Shown: positions 23,364-33,343 of the stretch, one piece after another
Layout: each line of letters opens with the position of its first letter
Position numbering within the stretch: the first letter of the stretch is position 1
Origin: Ruminococcus sp.
GTDB taxonomy: Bacteria > Bacillota > Clostridia > Oscillospirales > Ruminococcaceae
Reading direction: 5' to 3'
DNA length: 64,000 bases
Assembly: GCA_017441505.1 (NCBI GenBank)
Contig: JAFRXL010000034.1
Span: forward strand, 124,001 to 188,000
Notes under the pieces: generated by a model
Told to the model about the DNA's origin: nothing
What the model saw: the letters and a program-made list of their open reading frames with translations, nothing else
The model's database searches: none
Program-made: the position numbers and the translations under genes

Positions 23364-25198
23364 GCTCTGTCACCGCCTTTTCCGGATGCAGTATTCCTCT
23401 TAGGAGCTATATCCTCCACGAGACATTTAGGTGACGAGCCTATGAGGTCACGTCTGCCTGCGGCTTTCAGAGCTTCAAGGACTATCTCCCTGTTCTGTGG
23501 CCGGAAATATTGCAGTAAAGCTCTCTGCATAGCCTTTTCCTTAGGAGTTTTGGGGACGTAGACCTTTTCCATAGTGTACGGGTCAAGCTCGGTGTAGAAC
23601 ATACTTGTGGATATAGTACCCGGAGTAGGGTAGAAGTCCTGCACCTGTTCCGGACGTATCTTATTGTCACGCAGAAACAGAGCAAGGTCTATAGCCTCAT
23701 TGAGTGTGCTTCCCGGGTGTGAGGACATGAGATACGGGACGAGATACTGCTCTTTTCCCATACCTTTGGTTATTTCGTAGAAGCGTTTCTGGAAAGCCTT
23801 GTAAGCCTCTATATGAGGTTTGCCCATTTTGTCGAGCACCACTGCTGAACAGTGCTCCGGAGCAACTTTCAGCTGACCGCTTACGTGATGCTTTATAAGC
23901 TCACGCATGAACTCGTCGTTCTTGTCTTCCATAAGGTAATCGTAGCGTATACCCGAGCGGATGAAAACTCGCTTGATGCCCTTTATCTTGCGTATCTTTC
24001 TCAGCATATTAAGGTATTCGGTGTGGTCGGCTTTCAGAGCCGGACATGGTTTCGGAGCAAGACATTTCTTGCCCATACATAGTCCCTTGCTGAGCTGTTT
24101 TTCACATGAAGTGTGACGGAAATTAGCAGTCGGACCGCCTACATCGTGTATGTAGCCCTTGAAGTCGGGCATTTTGGTGATCCTTTCGGCTTCTGCGAGG
24201 ACTGACTCTTCACTTCTGACGGTTATCCTTCTGCCCTGATGCAGAGCGATAGAACAGAAATTACAGTATCCGAAGCAGCCTCTGTTATGGGTTATTGAGA
24301 ATCTTACTTCCTCTATACCGGGAACTCCGCCCATCGCTTCGTATGACGGGTGGACAGCTCTTGTGTAAGGCAGACTGTAGATATGGTCGAGTTCCTCTGT
24401 GGTAAGGCTGTATGCCGGAGGATTCTGTACAAGCATGAGCTTTCCGTGACGCTGGATTATGGTCTTTCCGTAGACCTCGTCCTGCCAGTCGTACTGTATT
24501 TTCGTAGCTTTTGCGTACTCGACTTTATTCTCACGCACCTGTTCAAACGACGGGCACTGAGCAGCTCCTATTGGAGTATTCACAGGTTCAGTCAGGTAGC
24601 AGGTACCTCTTATATCGTGAATATCGTGTATATCTTCACCTGCGGCAAGTCTTGTGCAAAGCTCCTGTATCTGATGTTCGCCCATACCGTACATGAGCAG
24701 GTCTGCACCGCTGTCGAGAAGTACAGACGGTCTTACATCGTCGTCCCAGTAGTCATAGTGTGCGAAACGGCGGAGCGAAGCTTCAAGTCCGCCTATAGCT
24801 ATCGGGACGCTGCCAAAATACTCCCTGAGTTTCTGACAGTAGACGATGACCGCTCTGTCCGGACGCTTTCCCGCAAGTCCTCCCGGGGAGTAAGCGTCGT
24901 CGGAACGCTTTCTTTTAGCCGCAGTATAGTGTGCTACCATAGAATCGATATTTCCGGCAGTTACCAGAAATGCGTATTTCGGAGCACCAAATCTGCGGAA
25001 GTCTCTGTCGGTATGCCAGTCCGGCTGAGCGATGATACCGATAGTGAATCCCATAGATTCGATAAGCCGTGTGATGATAGAAGCACCGAAGCTTGGGTGG
25101 TCGACATAAGCATCACCGGTTATATATATGAAATCGAACTGTTCTATGCCCAGTTCATTCATTTCTTTTCTGGTAGTCGGGAGAAATCCTTCGTACAT
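23222..25198 (-). CDS. YgiQ-family radical SAM protein
   Basis: A 658-residue radical SAM protein of unknown reaction. The N-terminal half holds the B12-binding-like region (FIYITGDAYVDHPSFG). The cluster motif is NRGCFGYCNFCSIALHQGR (CxxxCxxC). Further marks are KVAPEHCS and PYLMSSHPGST. The C-terminal ~60 residues are Lys/Ser-rich, look disordered, and are the part that overlaps the next gene by 142 bases. Start 25198 (the second ATG) is chosen because AAGGGG is seven bases before it; the ATG at 25204 would be too close. Confidence 0.88.
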   Translation of the reverse strand: MYEGFLPTTRKEMNELGIEQFDFIYITGDAYVDHPSFGASIITRLIESMGFTIGIIAQPDWHTDRDFRRFGAPKYAFLVTAGNIDSMVAHYTAAKRKRSDDAYSPGGLAGKRPDRAVIVYCQKLREYFGSVPIAIGGLEASLRRFAHYDYWDDDVRPSVLLDSGADLLMYGMGEHQIQELCTRLAAGEDIHDIHDIRGTCYLTEPVNTPIGAAQCPSFEQVRENKVEYAKATKIQYDWQDEVYGKTIIQRHGKLMLVQNPPAYSLTTEELDHIYSLPYTRAVHPSYEAMGGVPGIEEVRFSITHNRGCFGYCNFCSIALHQGRRITVRSEESVLAEAERITKMPDFKGYIHDVGGPTANFRHTSCEKQLSKGLCMGKKCLAPKPCPALKADHTEYLNMLRKIRKIKGIKRVFIRSGIRYDYLMEDKNDEFMRELIKHHVSGQLKVAPEHCSAVVLDKMGKPHIEAYKAFQKRFYEITKGMGKEQYLVPYLMSSHPGSTLNEAIDLALFLRDNKIRPEQVQDFYPTPGTISTSMFYTELDPYTMEKVYVPKTPKEKAMQRALLQYFRPQNREIVLEALKAAGRRDLIGSSPKCLVEDIAPKRNTASGKGGDRAWHNSGKNHSRGKTGDILLHKNSKNSSKTSKNTSAGKRKEKGKRYGK

Positions 25199-25212
25199 AA
25201 GCATACCCCTTT

Positions 25213-27858
25213 TTAGTCTATATCCTGCATACGGCGGAGCTTCATATCGTCAAACTGCATACGGGACATATATACTTTTCTTGGTTTAGAGCCTTCACTC
25301 GGACCGATCACATCACGTTCTTCAAGCTCGTCGATAATACGTGAAGCCTTTGCGTAACCGAGTCTTAGTTTTTTCTGGAGCATTGTGGTCGATACCTGAC
25401 CGTTAGTTACGGCGATCTCCATAGCTCTGAACAGAAGCTCTTCATCCTCGCCGGATATATTGCTGTCTCCGCCTTCAGACTTGTCTCCGCCCTTGGACTG
25501 CGGAACGTAGCTTTCTACAGCTTCAGTAACAGAGTGGTCGTACTCTGCCTCGCCCTGAGCCTTGATATATTGTATAGTTGCCTGTATCTCGCTGTTTGAA
25601 GCAAAACATCCCTGAACTCGCATAGGCTCGTTAAGACCTATCGGCTTATAGAGCATATCGCCGTTTCCGAGGAGTTTATCAGCTCCGCCGTCGTCGATGA
25701 TAGTACGTGAGTCGGTAGCGGACATAACGGATAATGCAATACGGCTTGGGATATTAGCCTTGATAGTACCTGTGATAACGTCGGTAGTAGGACGCTGTGT
25801 AGCTACTACAAGGTGCATACCTGCGGCACGTCCCATCTGAGCAAGACGCTGTATGGAGTCTTCAACTTCGTTCTTGGCAACGAGCATCATATCAGCGAGC
25901 TCGTCGATGAATATAACTATCTGAGGCATAGGGTCGAGAGAATTTGCCTTTGCGTATTCGTTATATGATTTTAGGTCGTTTGTGCCGCTCTCTGAGAGCA
26001 TTTTGTATCGTTTGAGCATTTCGTTAACTGCCCAGTTAAGAGCTCCCGGAGCTTTTTTAGCTTCAATGATTATAGGAGTGAGCAGATGAGGTATTCCGTC
26101 AAACACCTTGAATTCAACCATTTTCGGGTCTATGAGTATGAGCTTTACTTCATTAGGCTTTGCGTTGAAGAGGATACTCATGATTATAGAACGTGTGCAG
26201 ACTGACTTACCCGAACCGGTAGTACCTGCGATAATGACGTGAGGCATCTTTGAAATATCACCGAGTATGCAGTTTCCGGCTATATCCTTGCCGACTGCAA
26301 AGGTCAGCTTGCTTGAAGCATTGTGGAATTCATTTGAATCGAGCATTTCACGGAGAGCTACCATGTCACGCTGACCGTTAGGCACTTCTATGCCCACAAC
26401 AGGCTTACCCGGAACAGGGGAGATACGCACTCCGGAAGCGGCAAGGCTTAGGGCAATATCGGCATCAAGATTTTTGATACGTGATATTTTTACTCCTGTA
26501 CCAGGCTGGACTTCGTATCTTGTTATAGAAGGTCCACGGAAGATGTCTTTTATCCTTACCTCTACACCGAAGCTTCTCAGGGTGTTGACGATGGTATCAG
26601 CTTTTTCACGCATCTCCTGAGCAGCAGCTGCACCGTTTGAGGTATTCTTGGGAAGAGTAAGAAGGTCGATAGGCGGAAGTATATACATAGGTTCGAGGAC
26701 TATCTCAGTCTGCTGGAATTCTTCCTCATCTTCCGGAGCTTCTGCATCGTCACTGTTATATGTAGTGCCGGCAGCCTTGCATATGAGCTTTTCAAGCTCA
26801 TCGTTATCGGTCTTTGGCTCTTCCTCAGTGTAGTTTATCGGCTCGGGAATATTTTGTCTTGAATCGTGGATAGGCACATCCATGAGGAAGCCGTCTATCA
26901 CACCGTTCATATTTATTTTGAAAGTTTCATTTTTCGGCATATTCCTGTCCCTTTCCTCTATGAAGCTGAGGGCTTCGAGGTCAGGATCATATACTGGCTG
27001 AGGCTGAGGCTCAGGTTCGGGGATATTCGGGAAAATATTCGGAGGCGGCGGCAGCTCTCTTTCCATGGCACGAGCCTCCATTTCCGGTGTTGGTATCGGA
27101 GGCGGCATTGGCGGAAGTTCATCTTCTTCATCTTCAGGGTCGCCATAGGCATCATCATATTCTTCTCCTGTGAGGATGTATTTGAGGTCGTCTATACATC
27201 TGCCGACGAAAGAAAAAGGTCTTGTAAGCGATTTGAGAAAATCGATAAGTCCGAGACCTGAAAGTAAAAGTGCAAAAACGAAAAAGAGGACTATTACTGT
27301 GATGCGGGCACCTGTAGTGCCGAATATTTTCAGCAGTATACCTGCGATAGGGAAGCTTGCAAGTCCGCCGCCTTTCAGTTTGACACCGTCTTCATAGAGT
27401 GCCGGAAAGTGCCTTAACAGGTCATCCCCGGGGATAACTCCCACAAGAAATATCTGTACGGCAGCAGAGAAGAGGAAGGTCATTCCGATACCCCAACCGG
27501 CTCTTCCGGCAACATTTTTCTGAGTTTTTTCTCTTCCGATCTGTATAGAGGTGTATATGAGTATTGCCGGTATGAAGAATACGGCAACGCCGAACATTCC
27601 CCTGAGCATATTGTGGACTCCGTGCCAGCCGGAGCTGCCGTCGATCAGGGTTATGAGTGCTATGAGTATACCTGCCGCAAAAAGTACTATCGACCAGAAC
27701 TGGTTTTTATCGTTTCTGGGAGCAGACGATTTTTCTTTTTTTCCTTGCGGAGCTTCCGGTACAAAAGGTATAGGCGGCGGTGACATAGGCTGGGGCGGTG
27801 GTGCCGCTGCTTTTTTTGTACTTCTTTTTGCTCTTTTTTTCTTAGCTGCTTCTGCCAT
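25213..27858 (-). CDS. ftsK: DNA translocase FtsK/SpoIIIE
   Basis: An 881-residue septal DNA pump that moves chromosomes through the closing septum or into the forespore. Four membrane helices lie near the N-terminus (residues ~50-200), followed by a long acidic, Pro-rich linker. The motor has P-loop GTTGSGKS (~544), LILIDPKMVEF and VIFIDELADMM. The gamma domain at the C-terminus (LLQKKLRLGYAKASRIIDELE-like helix-turn-helix) reads the KOPS/SRS sequence. The start follows GGAGG. The upstream tepA gene is a known neighbour of spoIIIE in Bacillus. Confidence 0.95.
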   Translation of the reverse strand: MAEAAKKKRAKRSTKKAAAPPPQPMSPPPIPFVPEAPQGKKEKSSAPRNDKNQFWSIVLFAAGILIALITLIDGSSGWHGVHNMLRGMFGVAVFFIPAILIYTSIQIGREKTQKNVAGRAGWGIGMTFLFSAAVQIFLVGVIPGDDLLRHFPALYEDGVKLKGGGLASFPIAGILLKIFGTTGARITVIVLFFVFALLLSGLGLIDFLKSLTRPFSFVGRCIDDLKYILTGEEYDDAYGDPEDEEDELPPMPPPIPTPEMEARAMERELPPPPNIFPNIPEPEPQPQPVYDPDLEALSFIEERDRNMPKNETFKINMNGVIDGFLMDVPIHDSRQNIPEPINYTEEEPKTDNDELEKLICKAAGTTYNSDDAEAPEDEEEFQQTEIVLEPMYILPPIDLLTLPKNTSNGAAAAQEMREKADTIVNTLRSFGVEVRIKDIFRGPSITRYEVQPGTGVKISRIKNLDADIALSLAASGVRISPVPGKPVVGIEVPNGQRDMVALREMLDSNEFHNASSKLTFAVGKDIAGNCILGDISKMPHVIIAGTTGSGKSVCTRSIIMSILFNAKPNEVKLILIDPKMVEFKVFDGIPHLLTPIIIEAKKAPGALNWAVNEMLKRYKMLSESGTNDLKSYNEYAKANSLDPMPQIVIFIDELADMMLVAKNEVEDSIQRLAQMGRAAGMHLVVATQRPTTDVITGTIKANIPSRIALSVMSATDSRTIIDDGGADKLLGNGDMLYKPIGLNEPMRVQGCFASNSEIQATIQYIKAQGEAEYDHSVTEAVESYVPQSKGGDKSEGGDSNISGEDEELLFRAMEIAVTNGQVSTTMLQKKLRLGYAKASRIIDELEERDVIGPSEGSKPRKVYMSRMQFDDMKLRRMQDID

Positions 27859-27901
27859 TATATGCCTCCGTTGTTCTTTTAAAAGTCCATGGACTAAAAT
27901 G

Positions 27902-28609
27902 CTATGAATAGCGTTTTTCTGTATTTTCTATCATAGTGTAAAGACATTCAAGTGCATCAGAAAGACTTCCTATATCATCGATAAGTCCGAGCTCTACGGC
28001 TTTTTTGCCTTCAAGTACAGAACCGACATCAAGGACGAGTTCCTCTGTATTCATCATAAGTCTGCGGAAATCATCAGATGAGACTTTGCTGTTTGAGGTT
28101 ACGAAACTGACTATCCTGTCCTGCATTTTATCAAAGTAAGCAAGTGTCTGAGGAACTCCGAGTACAGTGCCGTTCATACGGACGGGATGAATGGTCATTG
28201 ATGCTGTCGGAGCTATAAACGAGTGCTTTGCACTTACTGCAAGGGGGACTCCGATAGAGTGTCCGCCGCCAATGACGAGGGATACAGTCGGAGTTTTCAT
28301 TCCTGCGATAAGCTCAGCTATAGCAAGACCGGCTTCAACGTCGCCGCCCACGGTATTCAGTATGATAAGCAGTCCCTCAACGCTCCTGTCCTGTTCGATA
28401 GCCACAAGAGCGGGCAGGATGTGTTCATATTTTGTGGTCTTATTCTGATCTGACAGAACATAGTGACCTTCTATCTGACCGATAACGGTAAGGCAGTGTA
28501 TCAGATGTTTTGCATTCTGTGATACTGTCTGTCCGTTTTCCTCAGCAAGTTCAGCTTCGGAAAGTTTTTCCTCAGTTTCTGAATGAATGTCTTTTATTTC
28601 TTTTTCCAT
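27902..28609 (-). CDS. tepA: ClpP-like serine protease, TepA family
   Basis: A 235-residue ClpP-fold protein similar to TepA (YmfB). The catalytic Ser is in [11 protein letters not shown] and the His in SMTIHPVRM, with the [20 protein letters not shown] strand-helix before it. The first 35 residues are acidic and probably flexible. TepA proteins are linked to protein export and to spore proteins in Bacillus. It is the first gene of the long minus-strand run, 43 bases before ftsK, as in Bacillus. Confidence 0.85.
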   Translation of the reverse strand: MEKEIKDIHSETEEKLSEAELAEENGQTVSQNAKHLIHCLTVIGQIEGHYVLSDQNKTTKYEHILPALVAIEQDRSVEGLLIILNTVGGDVEAGLAIAELIAGMKTPTVSLVIGGGHSIGVPLAVSAKHSFIAPTASMTIHPVRMNGTVLGVPQTLAYFDKMQDRIVSFVTSNSKVSSDDFRRLMMNTEELVLDVGSVLEGKKAVELGLIDDIGSLSDALECLYTMIENTEKRYS

Positions 28610-28673
28610 AAGATATATAAGCTCCTTGTTTTTCTGATATTATGTGAAAAACTTCATGAGCGTATACATTATT

Positions 28674-28702
28674 ATTATAATATATTGCAGGTTTAAAGTC
28701 AA
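28674..28702 (-). promoter_or_regulatory. Promoter of the tepA-ftsK run
   Basis: On the minus strand: TTGACT, 17 bases, TATAAT, about 65 bases before tepA. No clear internal terminator was seen down to ispH, so the whole run may be co-transcribed. Confidence 0.78.
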
Positions 28703-28760
28703 GCCCTGAGCGATGATTAAAAGGTAAAAAAATGAACTATATTGACTTGCTGTGTCAATA

Positions 28761-28806
28761 AAAAAGCCACAGCATTCCGATAATATCATCAGAAATGCTA
28801 TGGCTT
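28761..28806 (-). terminator. Terminator of the PASTA protein gene
   Basis: AAGCC-A-C-AGCATT pairs with AATGCT-A-TGGCTT across a loop of about 16 bases. On the minus strand it is followed by TTTTTTATT. Confidence 0.78.
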
Positions 28807-28811
28807 AAATT

Positions 28812-30086
28812 TTATTCTGACATAATTACATAGTCCTTTGAAACATAGGCAGTGCCGTCGTTGTAGACGATCTCATACCAGCCGTTATCTTCTGAAACTA
28901 TCTTTACCTCAGTACCGTCTGTGAGAGTGCCGAGAAGGTCACTGTCAGCTGACGGAGATTTTCTTACATTAAGATCAGTTTCTTCTGTCTGCACAACTCC
29001 TGATTTGTAGTTAGTTTCAGTATTTTCGGCAGGTTTTGTGGTTGGCTCGTCAGCAGCTTTGCCTGACGATACAATGAGTACAACTACAGAGCCTTCATAT
29101 ATCTCAGTTCCGGGAGCTTCTTTCTGGTCGATAACCTTGCCCTTGGCGATATTTTCATTTGCCTCATATTCCTGAGCACTGTTAAGTCCTACAGAAGCAA
29201 GAACGTTTGAAGCTTCTTCAAATGAGAGTCCCCTTACATTCGGCACCATTACTTTCTTGCTGGACTCTTTGCCCTGCGATACAACAAGCTTTATTTTGGT
29301 TCCCTTTGCAACCTCGGTATTCGGTGCAACGTCCTGAGAAATTATCAGGTTGTTTTCAACATCGTTACTGAATGTGAATTCAAGACCAACTTCAAGACCA
29401 GCCTTTTTCAGGTTCATATCAGCTGTACGGTAGTCAGTTCCGACAAGATCAGGTACGACAGCATTTTCAGGATCTTCGGCTTCCTGAATAGTGATCTCTT
29501 CTGTAGTTTCGGTATTCTGCTGAGAAGCTGTCTCGGTTACTGCGGCTGAATTTTTGCTTGAAGTATCATCGTCCTTATTATTTTTCAGATAGATGAAAAG
29601 CACAAGACCAATTATAGCAAGGAGAAGCACTATTATTATCACCATAAGAATGATAGTACTGTTGCCTTTTTTCTCCTTTGGAGGTTCAGGCTGCTGCGGC
29701 ATCTGAGGAGGTGTATAGGGAGGCGGAACAGCTCCGTTATTGTTGTTATACATATCGGGCTGCTGCGGATCCGGATATGGCTGATAATTTGGCTGCTGGT
29801 AATTCTGCATCGGCGGCTCAGCGTAGTTCTGCATCGGTGGTTCGGCATAATTCTGGAGCGGCGGCTCGGCATAATTCTGCTGAGGCGGTATTGCCTGCTG
29901 CTGTATCAGAGGCTCCGGCGGAACATTGCCGGAGGAATAATTCGGCGGAGGAGCAAACTCCTGAGCAGCTGGATTATTCTTAACTTTTACAAGCGGCTTG
30001 AACTGCGGCTGCGGCTTTTTATCTTTATCGTCATCTCCGATGTGATAGTATTTTGTTTTTGGATTATCATCAAATTTATCAGGCAT
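28812..30086 (-). CDS. PASTA and SH3 domain membrane protein
   Basis: A 424-residue protein next to a Ser/Thr kinase. The N-terminus is cytoplasmic, rich in Pro, Gln and Asn, with an eight-residue repeat (NYAEPPLQ, NYAEPPMQ, NYAEPPMQ). A membrane segment (STIILMVIIIVLLLAIIGLV) lies near 145-170. Outside are two PASTA domains (VVPDLVGTDYRTAD at ~205, VMVPNVRGLSFEEA at ~275), which bind muropeptides or beta-lactams in other proteins, and a bacterial SH3 domain at the end (DLNVRKSPSADSDLLG). It is probably the external sensor for the kinase 19 bases upstream. The start follows AGGAGG. Confidence 0.88.
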   Translation of the reverse strand: MPDKFDDNPKTKYYHIGDDDKDKKPQPQFKPLVKVKNNPAAQEFAPPPNYSSGNVPPEPLIQQQAIPPQQNYAEPPLQNYAEPPMQNYAEPPMQNYQQPNYQPYPDPQQPDMYNNNNGAVPPPYTPPQMPQQPEPPKEKKGNSTIILMVIIIVLLLAIIGLVLFIYLKNNKDDDTSSKNSAAVTETASQQNTETTEEITIQEAEDPENAVVPDLVGTDYRTADMNLKKAGLEVGLEFTFSNDVENNLIISQDVAPNTEVAKGTKIKLVVSQGKESSKKVMVPNVRGLSFEEASNVLASVGLNSAQEYEANENIAKGKVIDQKEAPGTEIYEGSVVVLIVSSGKAADEPTTKPAENTETNYKSGVVQTEETDLNVRKSPSADSDLLGTLTDGTEVKIVSEDNGWYEIVYNDGTAYVSKDYVIMSE

Positions 30087-30104
30087 GATTTGACCTCCTG
30101 AGTT

Positions 30105-31922
30105 TTATTTTGTTATCTCTAATTTTTGAGTATGCTTTATTTCTCCGTTGTATACCCAGTTTACATCAACTTTGCCGACGGATGAAACGATATATTTGAG
30201 TACGCCTTTTTCGTTGTAGAATCTGATTATCTTATCATTTGATGATCTGAGCATCAGGTCTTCTTTAAAAGGTCCGTCATTCGTTATGTTGACTTCTATC
30301 TCCTTGTAAACAGAAGGATCGTTTCCGTAGAATACAACTTTGCACACTGCATCTTTGTCTACATATTTATTTGCGTTGAAAGTTACATAATAATTGTTAT
30401 TATCTTTCTGTACTGATACTTTAAGGTCTTCCGGAGCATCCCATTTAAGTTCCTCAGTAGCTCCCTGATTTACAGTAAGTACCAGCTGATCGTCCGAAGC
30501 GATAAGTACTGAATCGACAGAATATCCTGCGTCGAGCTGTTTGCCTTCCTCTGTTTCTTTTTTGCTTATTTTCTCAGGGAAGGAAACGTTCTTTACATTT
30601 ACTTCTTCGTGTATATTTATATTGATCTTATCTTTATTTGAAGATATACCTGTGATATTGGAGTAATCACTAACAGCTTCGGCAACATGATTATTAGTGT
30701 CATTCTTTCCTGAGGTTAGCTGCTGTATAGTGAATATTCCGAGAAGTGCAGCAAGAAGAGTTAACAGGCACACTGCCATCGGTACCATATTGGTCTTTTT
30801 CTCTTTTACAGCTACAGCTTCATTTGTTACAACAGGTATCTTTGCAGTTATCTTTGGAGTTTGTGCAGAGAAATTACCGTTGAGCTTTATCGCTGTAGGA
30901 ATATAGCGTTCTGCGTGCTGAGCAGCAGATACAGTTATGGTATGCTGTATATTATGTGTTCTTATAGGCTTTACCGGCTTGAAATCGTTGTTTACGCTTA
31001 CTCTTGAACGTGCGATGCCGTTAAGGTCGCAAAGGAACTCCTTTATATTCTGGTATCTGTTTATCGTATTGTACGAGCAGGCTTTCAGGATTATACTTGC
31101 AAATTCCGGAGAAGCATTTTTCGGCGGAGGGAGTGAGTTTCCGCATATGCGGCTCGCAATAGCCTTGTCCACCGGCATTTCCCTTTCTAAAGGCATATAC
31201 ATATCATTCATCATCTGGTAAAGACACAGACCGAATGAGTATATATCAGACTGACGTGTATATGGTGTACGGGAAGTTGCTCTGGAGAAGAATACTTCCG
31301 GAGCAAGATAGCTGTTTTCAGCGGAATATTTTTTGGGGACATTTTTCTTTTTGGTCACATTGAAGTCTCCGAGTTTATATATTCCGTACTGGTCGCAGTA
31401 AAAATTATCCGGTTTTATATCACGGTGAATTATGCCGAGTTCATGAGCGGCATTGATGCCGTTTCCTATATCAGCAGCAAGCTTCATTACATTATCCTCA
31501 GAAAAGTCGAAGGAATGGTCACGAAGCATATTACTGATACAACTCATGTACTCCATACGTATTAGGAAGAAATAGCCTTCAAGTTTTCCGTCGATATAGA
31601 GTTCACGGAGCGAATCATCCTGATAAGTTACGATATTAGGGCAGTTTCTTAGTCTCGACATAAGCTCTGATTCACTTACAGTAAGAGCACGGCGTTCTTC
31701 TATAGCTGCCATTTTCTGTTTATCATCAGAATAATACTTTTTTTCCGGAAGTACCGGTTCGATCTTTACCGCAGAGACATCGAGCCTGTTATGATTCTGG
31801 GCGATAGCTTTATAAACCGCACTATATGTACCGGTACCGAGCTTTTCCTGTATATACCAGCCGTCCCAGAGCGGTTGTTTTATCTGCCGGAGAATGGCTT
31901 CTATCAGTTCGTTATCAGCCAT
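30105..31922 (-). CDS. Membrane Ser/Thr protein kinase without PASTA domains
   Basis: A 605-residue Hanks-type kinase. The kinase domain (~15-300) has LGTGTYSAVYKA, the ATP Lys in AVKIEP, HRDIKPDN for catalysis and SDIYSFGLCLYQMM. The metal-binding DFG motif reads DFN (KLGDFNVTK), an unusual change that may alter activity. A single membrane segment (~385-405) is followed by an external domain of ~190 residues with beta-strand character and no match to PASTA. PASTA domains are instead in the adjacent gene. No PP2C phosphatase is nearby. The start follows AAAGGA. Confidence 0.88.
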   Translation of the reverse strand: MADNELIEAILRQIKQPLWDGWYIQEKLGTGTYSAVYKAIAQNHNRLDVSAVKIEPVLPEKKYYSDDKQKMAAIEERRALTVSESELMSRLRNCPNIVTYQDDSLRELYIDGKLEGYFFLIRMEYMSCISNMLRDHSFDFSEDNVMKLAADIGNGINAAHELGIIHRDIKPDNFYCDQYGIYKLGDFNVTKKKNVPKKYSAENSYLAPEVFFSRATSRTPYTRQSDIYSFGLCLYQMMNDMYMPLEREMPVDKAIASRICGNSLPPPKNASPEFASIILKACSYNTINRYQNIKEFLCDLNGIARSRVSVNNDFKPVKPIRTHNIQHTITVSAAQHAERYIPTAIKLNGNFSAQTPKITAKIPVVTNEAVAVKEKKTNMVPMAVCLLTLLAALLGIFTIQQLTSGKNDTNNHVAEAVSDYSNITGISSNKDKININIHEEVNVKNVSFPEKISKKETEEGKQLDAGYSVDSVLIASDDQLVLTVNQGATEELKWDAPEDLKVSVQKDNNNYYVTFNANKYVDKDAVCKVVFYGNDPSVYKEIEVNITNDGPFKEDLMLRSSNDKIIRFYNEKGVLKYIVSSVGKVDVNWVYNGEIKHTQKLEITK

Positions 31923-31993
31923 ATTGATCGTCCTTTCATATTAATGTATTTATTAAAAGAATTATATTATTTTAAAATAATTACCCAATATTA

Positions 31994-32022
31994 ATAATAC
32001 CAATTTCTTATCTGTTTGTCAA
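31994..32022 (-). promoter_or_regulatory. Promoter of the kinase-PASTA operon
   Basis: On the minus strand: TTGACA, 17 bases, TATTAT, about 70 bases before the kinase start. Confidence 0.8.
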
Positions 32023-32114
32023 GTAAAAATGAGCATTTATACATGAAACATGGCGATATATGCAGATTATACAGAGCTTTTTTGTGAAAAATATGAGAAA
32101 ATACTGTGTAACTA

Positions 32115-32143
32115 TAGCAATTCATACTTATTTATGTTATAAT
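32115..32143 (+). promoter_or_regulatory. Possible promoter of the cysteine desulfurase operon
   Basis: A good TATAAT at 32138-32143, but only a weak -35 (TAGCAA) at 17 bases. Confidence 0.35.
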
Positions 32144-32175
32144 AAAAAATATGTTAAATTTAAGTAGAGGAAGAG

Positions 32176-33315
32176 TTGGATAAAATGTCGGTTTATCTTG
32201 ATAACGCAGCAACAACAAAACCGTGTGAAGAAGCGGTAGAAGCGGCAGTAAAAATGATGAGGGAAAATTATGGAAATCCTTCTTCACTGCACAGATCAGG
32301 TCTTGATGCTCAGCTTGTTATGGACAAGGCGAGAAAGGTCATAGCAGATTCTATCGGAGCAGACAGCTCATGTCTGTATTTTACTTCCGGAGCTACAGAG
32401 AGCAATAACCTCGCATTAAGAGGTATTGCCGGAGCTTACGGCAAAAGGAAGAAAAAAATCGTCATTTCTTCTGTAGAACACGCATCTGTTGACGAAACTG
32501 CTTCTGCTCTCGAAACACAGGGATTTGAAGTGGTCAGAGTCTCACCGAGGGACGACGGCAGGATGTATGCTGCTGACTTCGTAAATGCCTGTGATGAGAA
32601 TACCTGCCTTCTCAGCATGATGCTCGTCAATAACGAGACTGGTTACATACTGCCTGTTAAGGATACGTTTGCTGCTGTAAAAAGACGTTTTCCTGATATA
32701 GTCACTCACTGCGACTGCGTTCAGGCGTATATGAAGCTGCCTGTCAAGGTGACAGCTATGAATGCTGATATTATATCCATTAGTGCTCATAAGATACATG
32801 GCGTAAAAGGTGTCGGAGCTATATACATTAAAAAAGGAGTTCGTGTGACACCGGTCATCACCGGAGGCAAACAGGAAAAGAGCATCCGCTCCGGAACAGA
32901 GAGCACTCCCCTTATCGCAGCTTTCGGAGCTGCCGCTGAGAAGCTCCTGCCGACTGTCAGCGAACGCTATAAAACGGCAGAAGGACTTAAATCTTACCTT
33001 CTTGATAAGCTCAAAGATGTTGAGGGAGTATCGGTCAACTCGCCTGAGGACGGTTCGCCTTATGTAATAAATGTTTCAGCTGAAGGACGACGCTCCGAGA
33101 TAATGCTTCATTTCCTTGAAAGCAAGGGAGTATACGTATCAAGCGGTTCGGCGTGTTCAAAGGGACAGCAAAGCGGAGTTCTCGGAGAGTTCGGTATAAC
33201 GGGAAAACGTGCTGACAGTGCTCTGCGTGTAAGCATCACTGCCGGGACAACTCAGCCGGAGCTTGACGCTTTTGTGGAAGCTCTAAAAGAAGGCTATGAA
33301 AAAGTAAGAGGATAA
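32176..33315 (+). CDS. Cysteine desulfurase (NifS/IscS type)
   Basis: A PLP enzyme that takes sulfur from cysteine as a protein persulfide. It opens with VYLDNAATTKP and has the PLP Lys in SISAHKIHGVKGVG and the active Cys in the loop SSGSACSKGQQSG. The next gene is thiI, so it most likely supplies sulfur for 4-thiouridine in tRNA, like NifZ with ThiI in Bacillus. The start is uncertain: TTG 32176 has AGAGG at five bases, while ATG 32185 fits the usual length of relatives. Total length is about 376-379 residues. Confidence 0.92.
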   Translation: MDKMSVYLDNAATTKPCEEAVEAAVKMMRENYGNPSSLHRSGLDAQLVMDKARKVIADSIGADSSCLYFTSGATESNNLALRGIAGAYGKRKKKIVISSVEHASVDETASALETQGFEVVRVSPRDDGRMYAADFVNACDENTCLLSMMLVNNETGYILPVKDTFAAVKRRFPDIVTHCDCVQAYMKLPVKVTAMNADIISISAHKIHGVKGVGAIYIKKGVRVTPVITGGKQEKSIRSGTESTPLIAAFGAAAEKLLPTVSERYKTAEGLKSYLLDKLKDVEGVSVNSPEDGSPYVINVSAEGRRSEIMLHFLESKGVYVSSGSACSKGQQSGVLGEFGITGKRADSALRVSITAGTTQPELDAFVEALKEGYEKVRG

Positions 33316-33343
33316 ATATACATTATAATATAGGAGTAAAAAC

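Noticed and set aside
24350..25216. A 288-residue plus-strand ORF opposite the ygiQ-like gene
   Set aside because: It is the antisense shadow of a well-conserved radical SAM gene, and its product has no recognisable motif.
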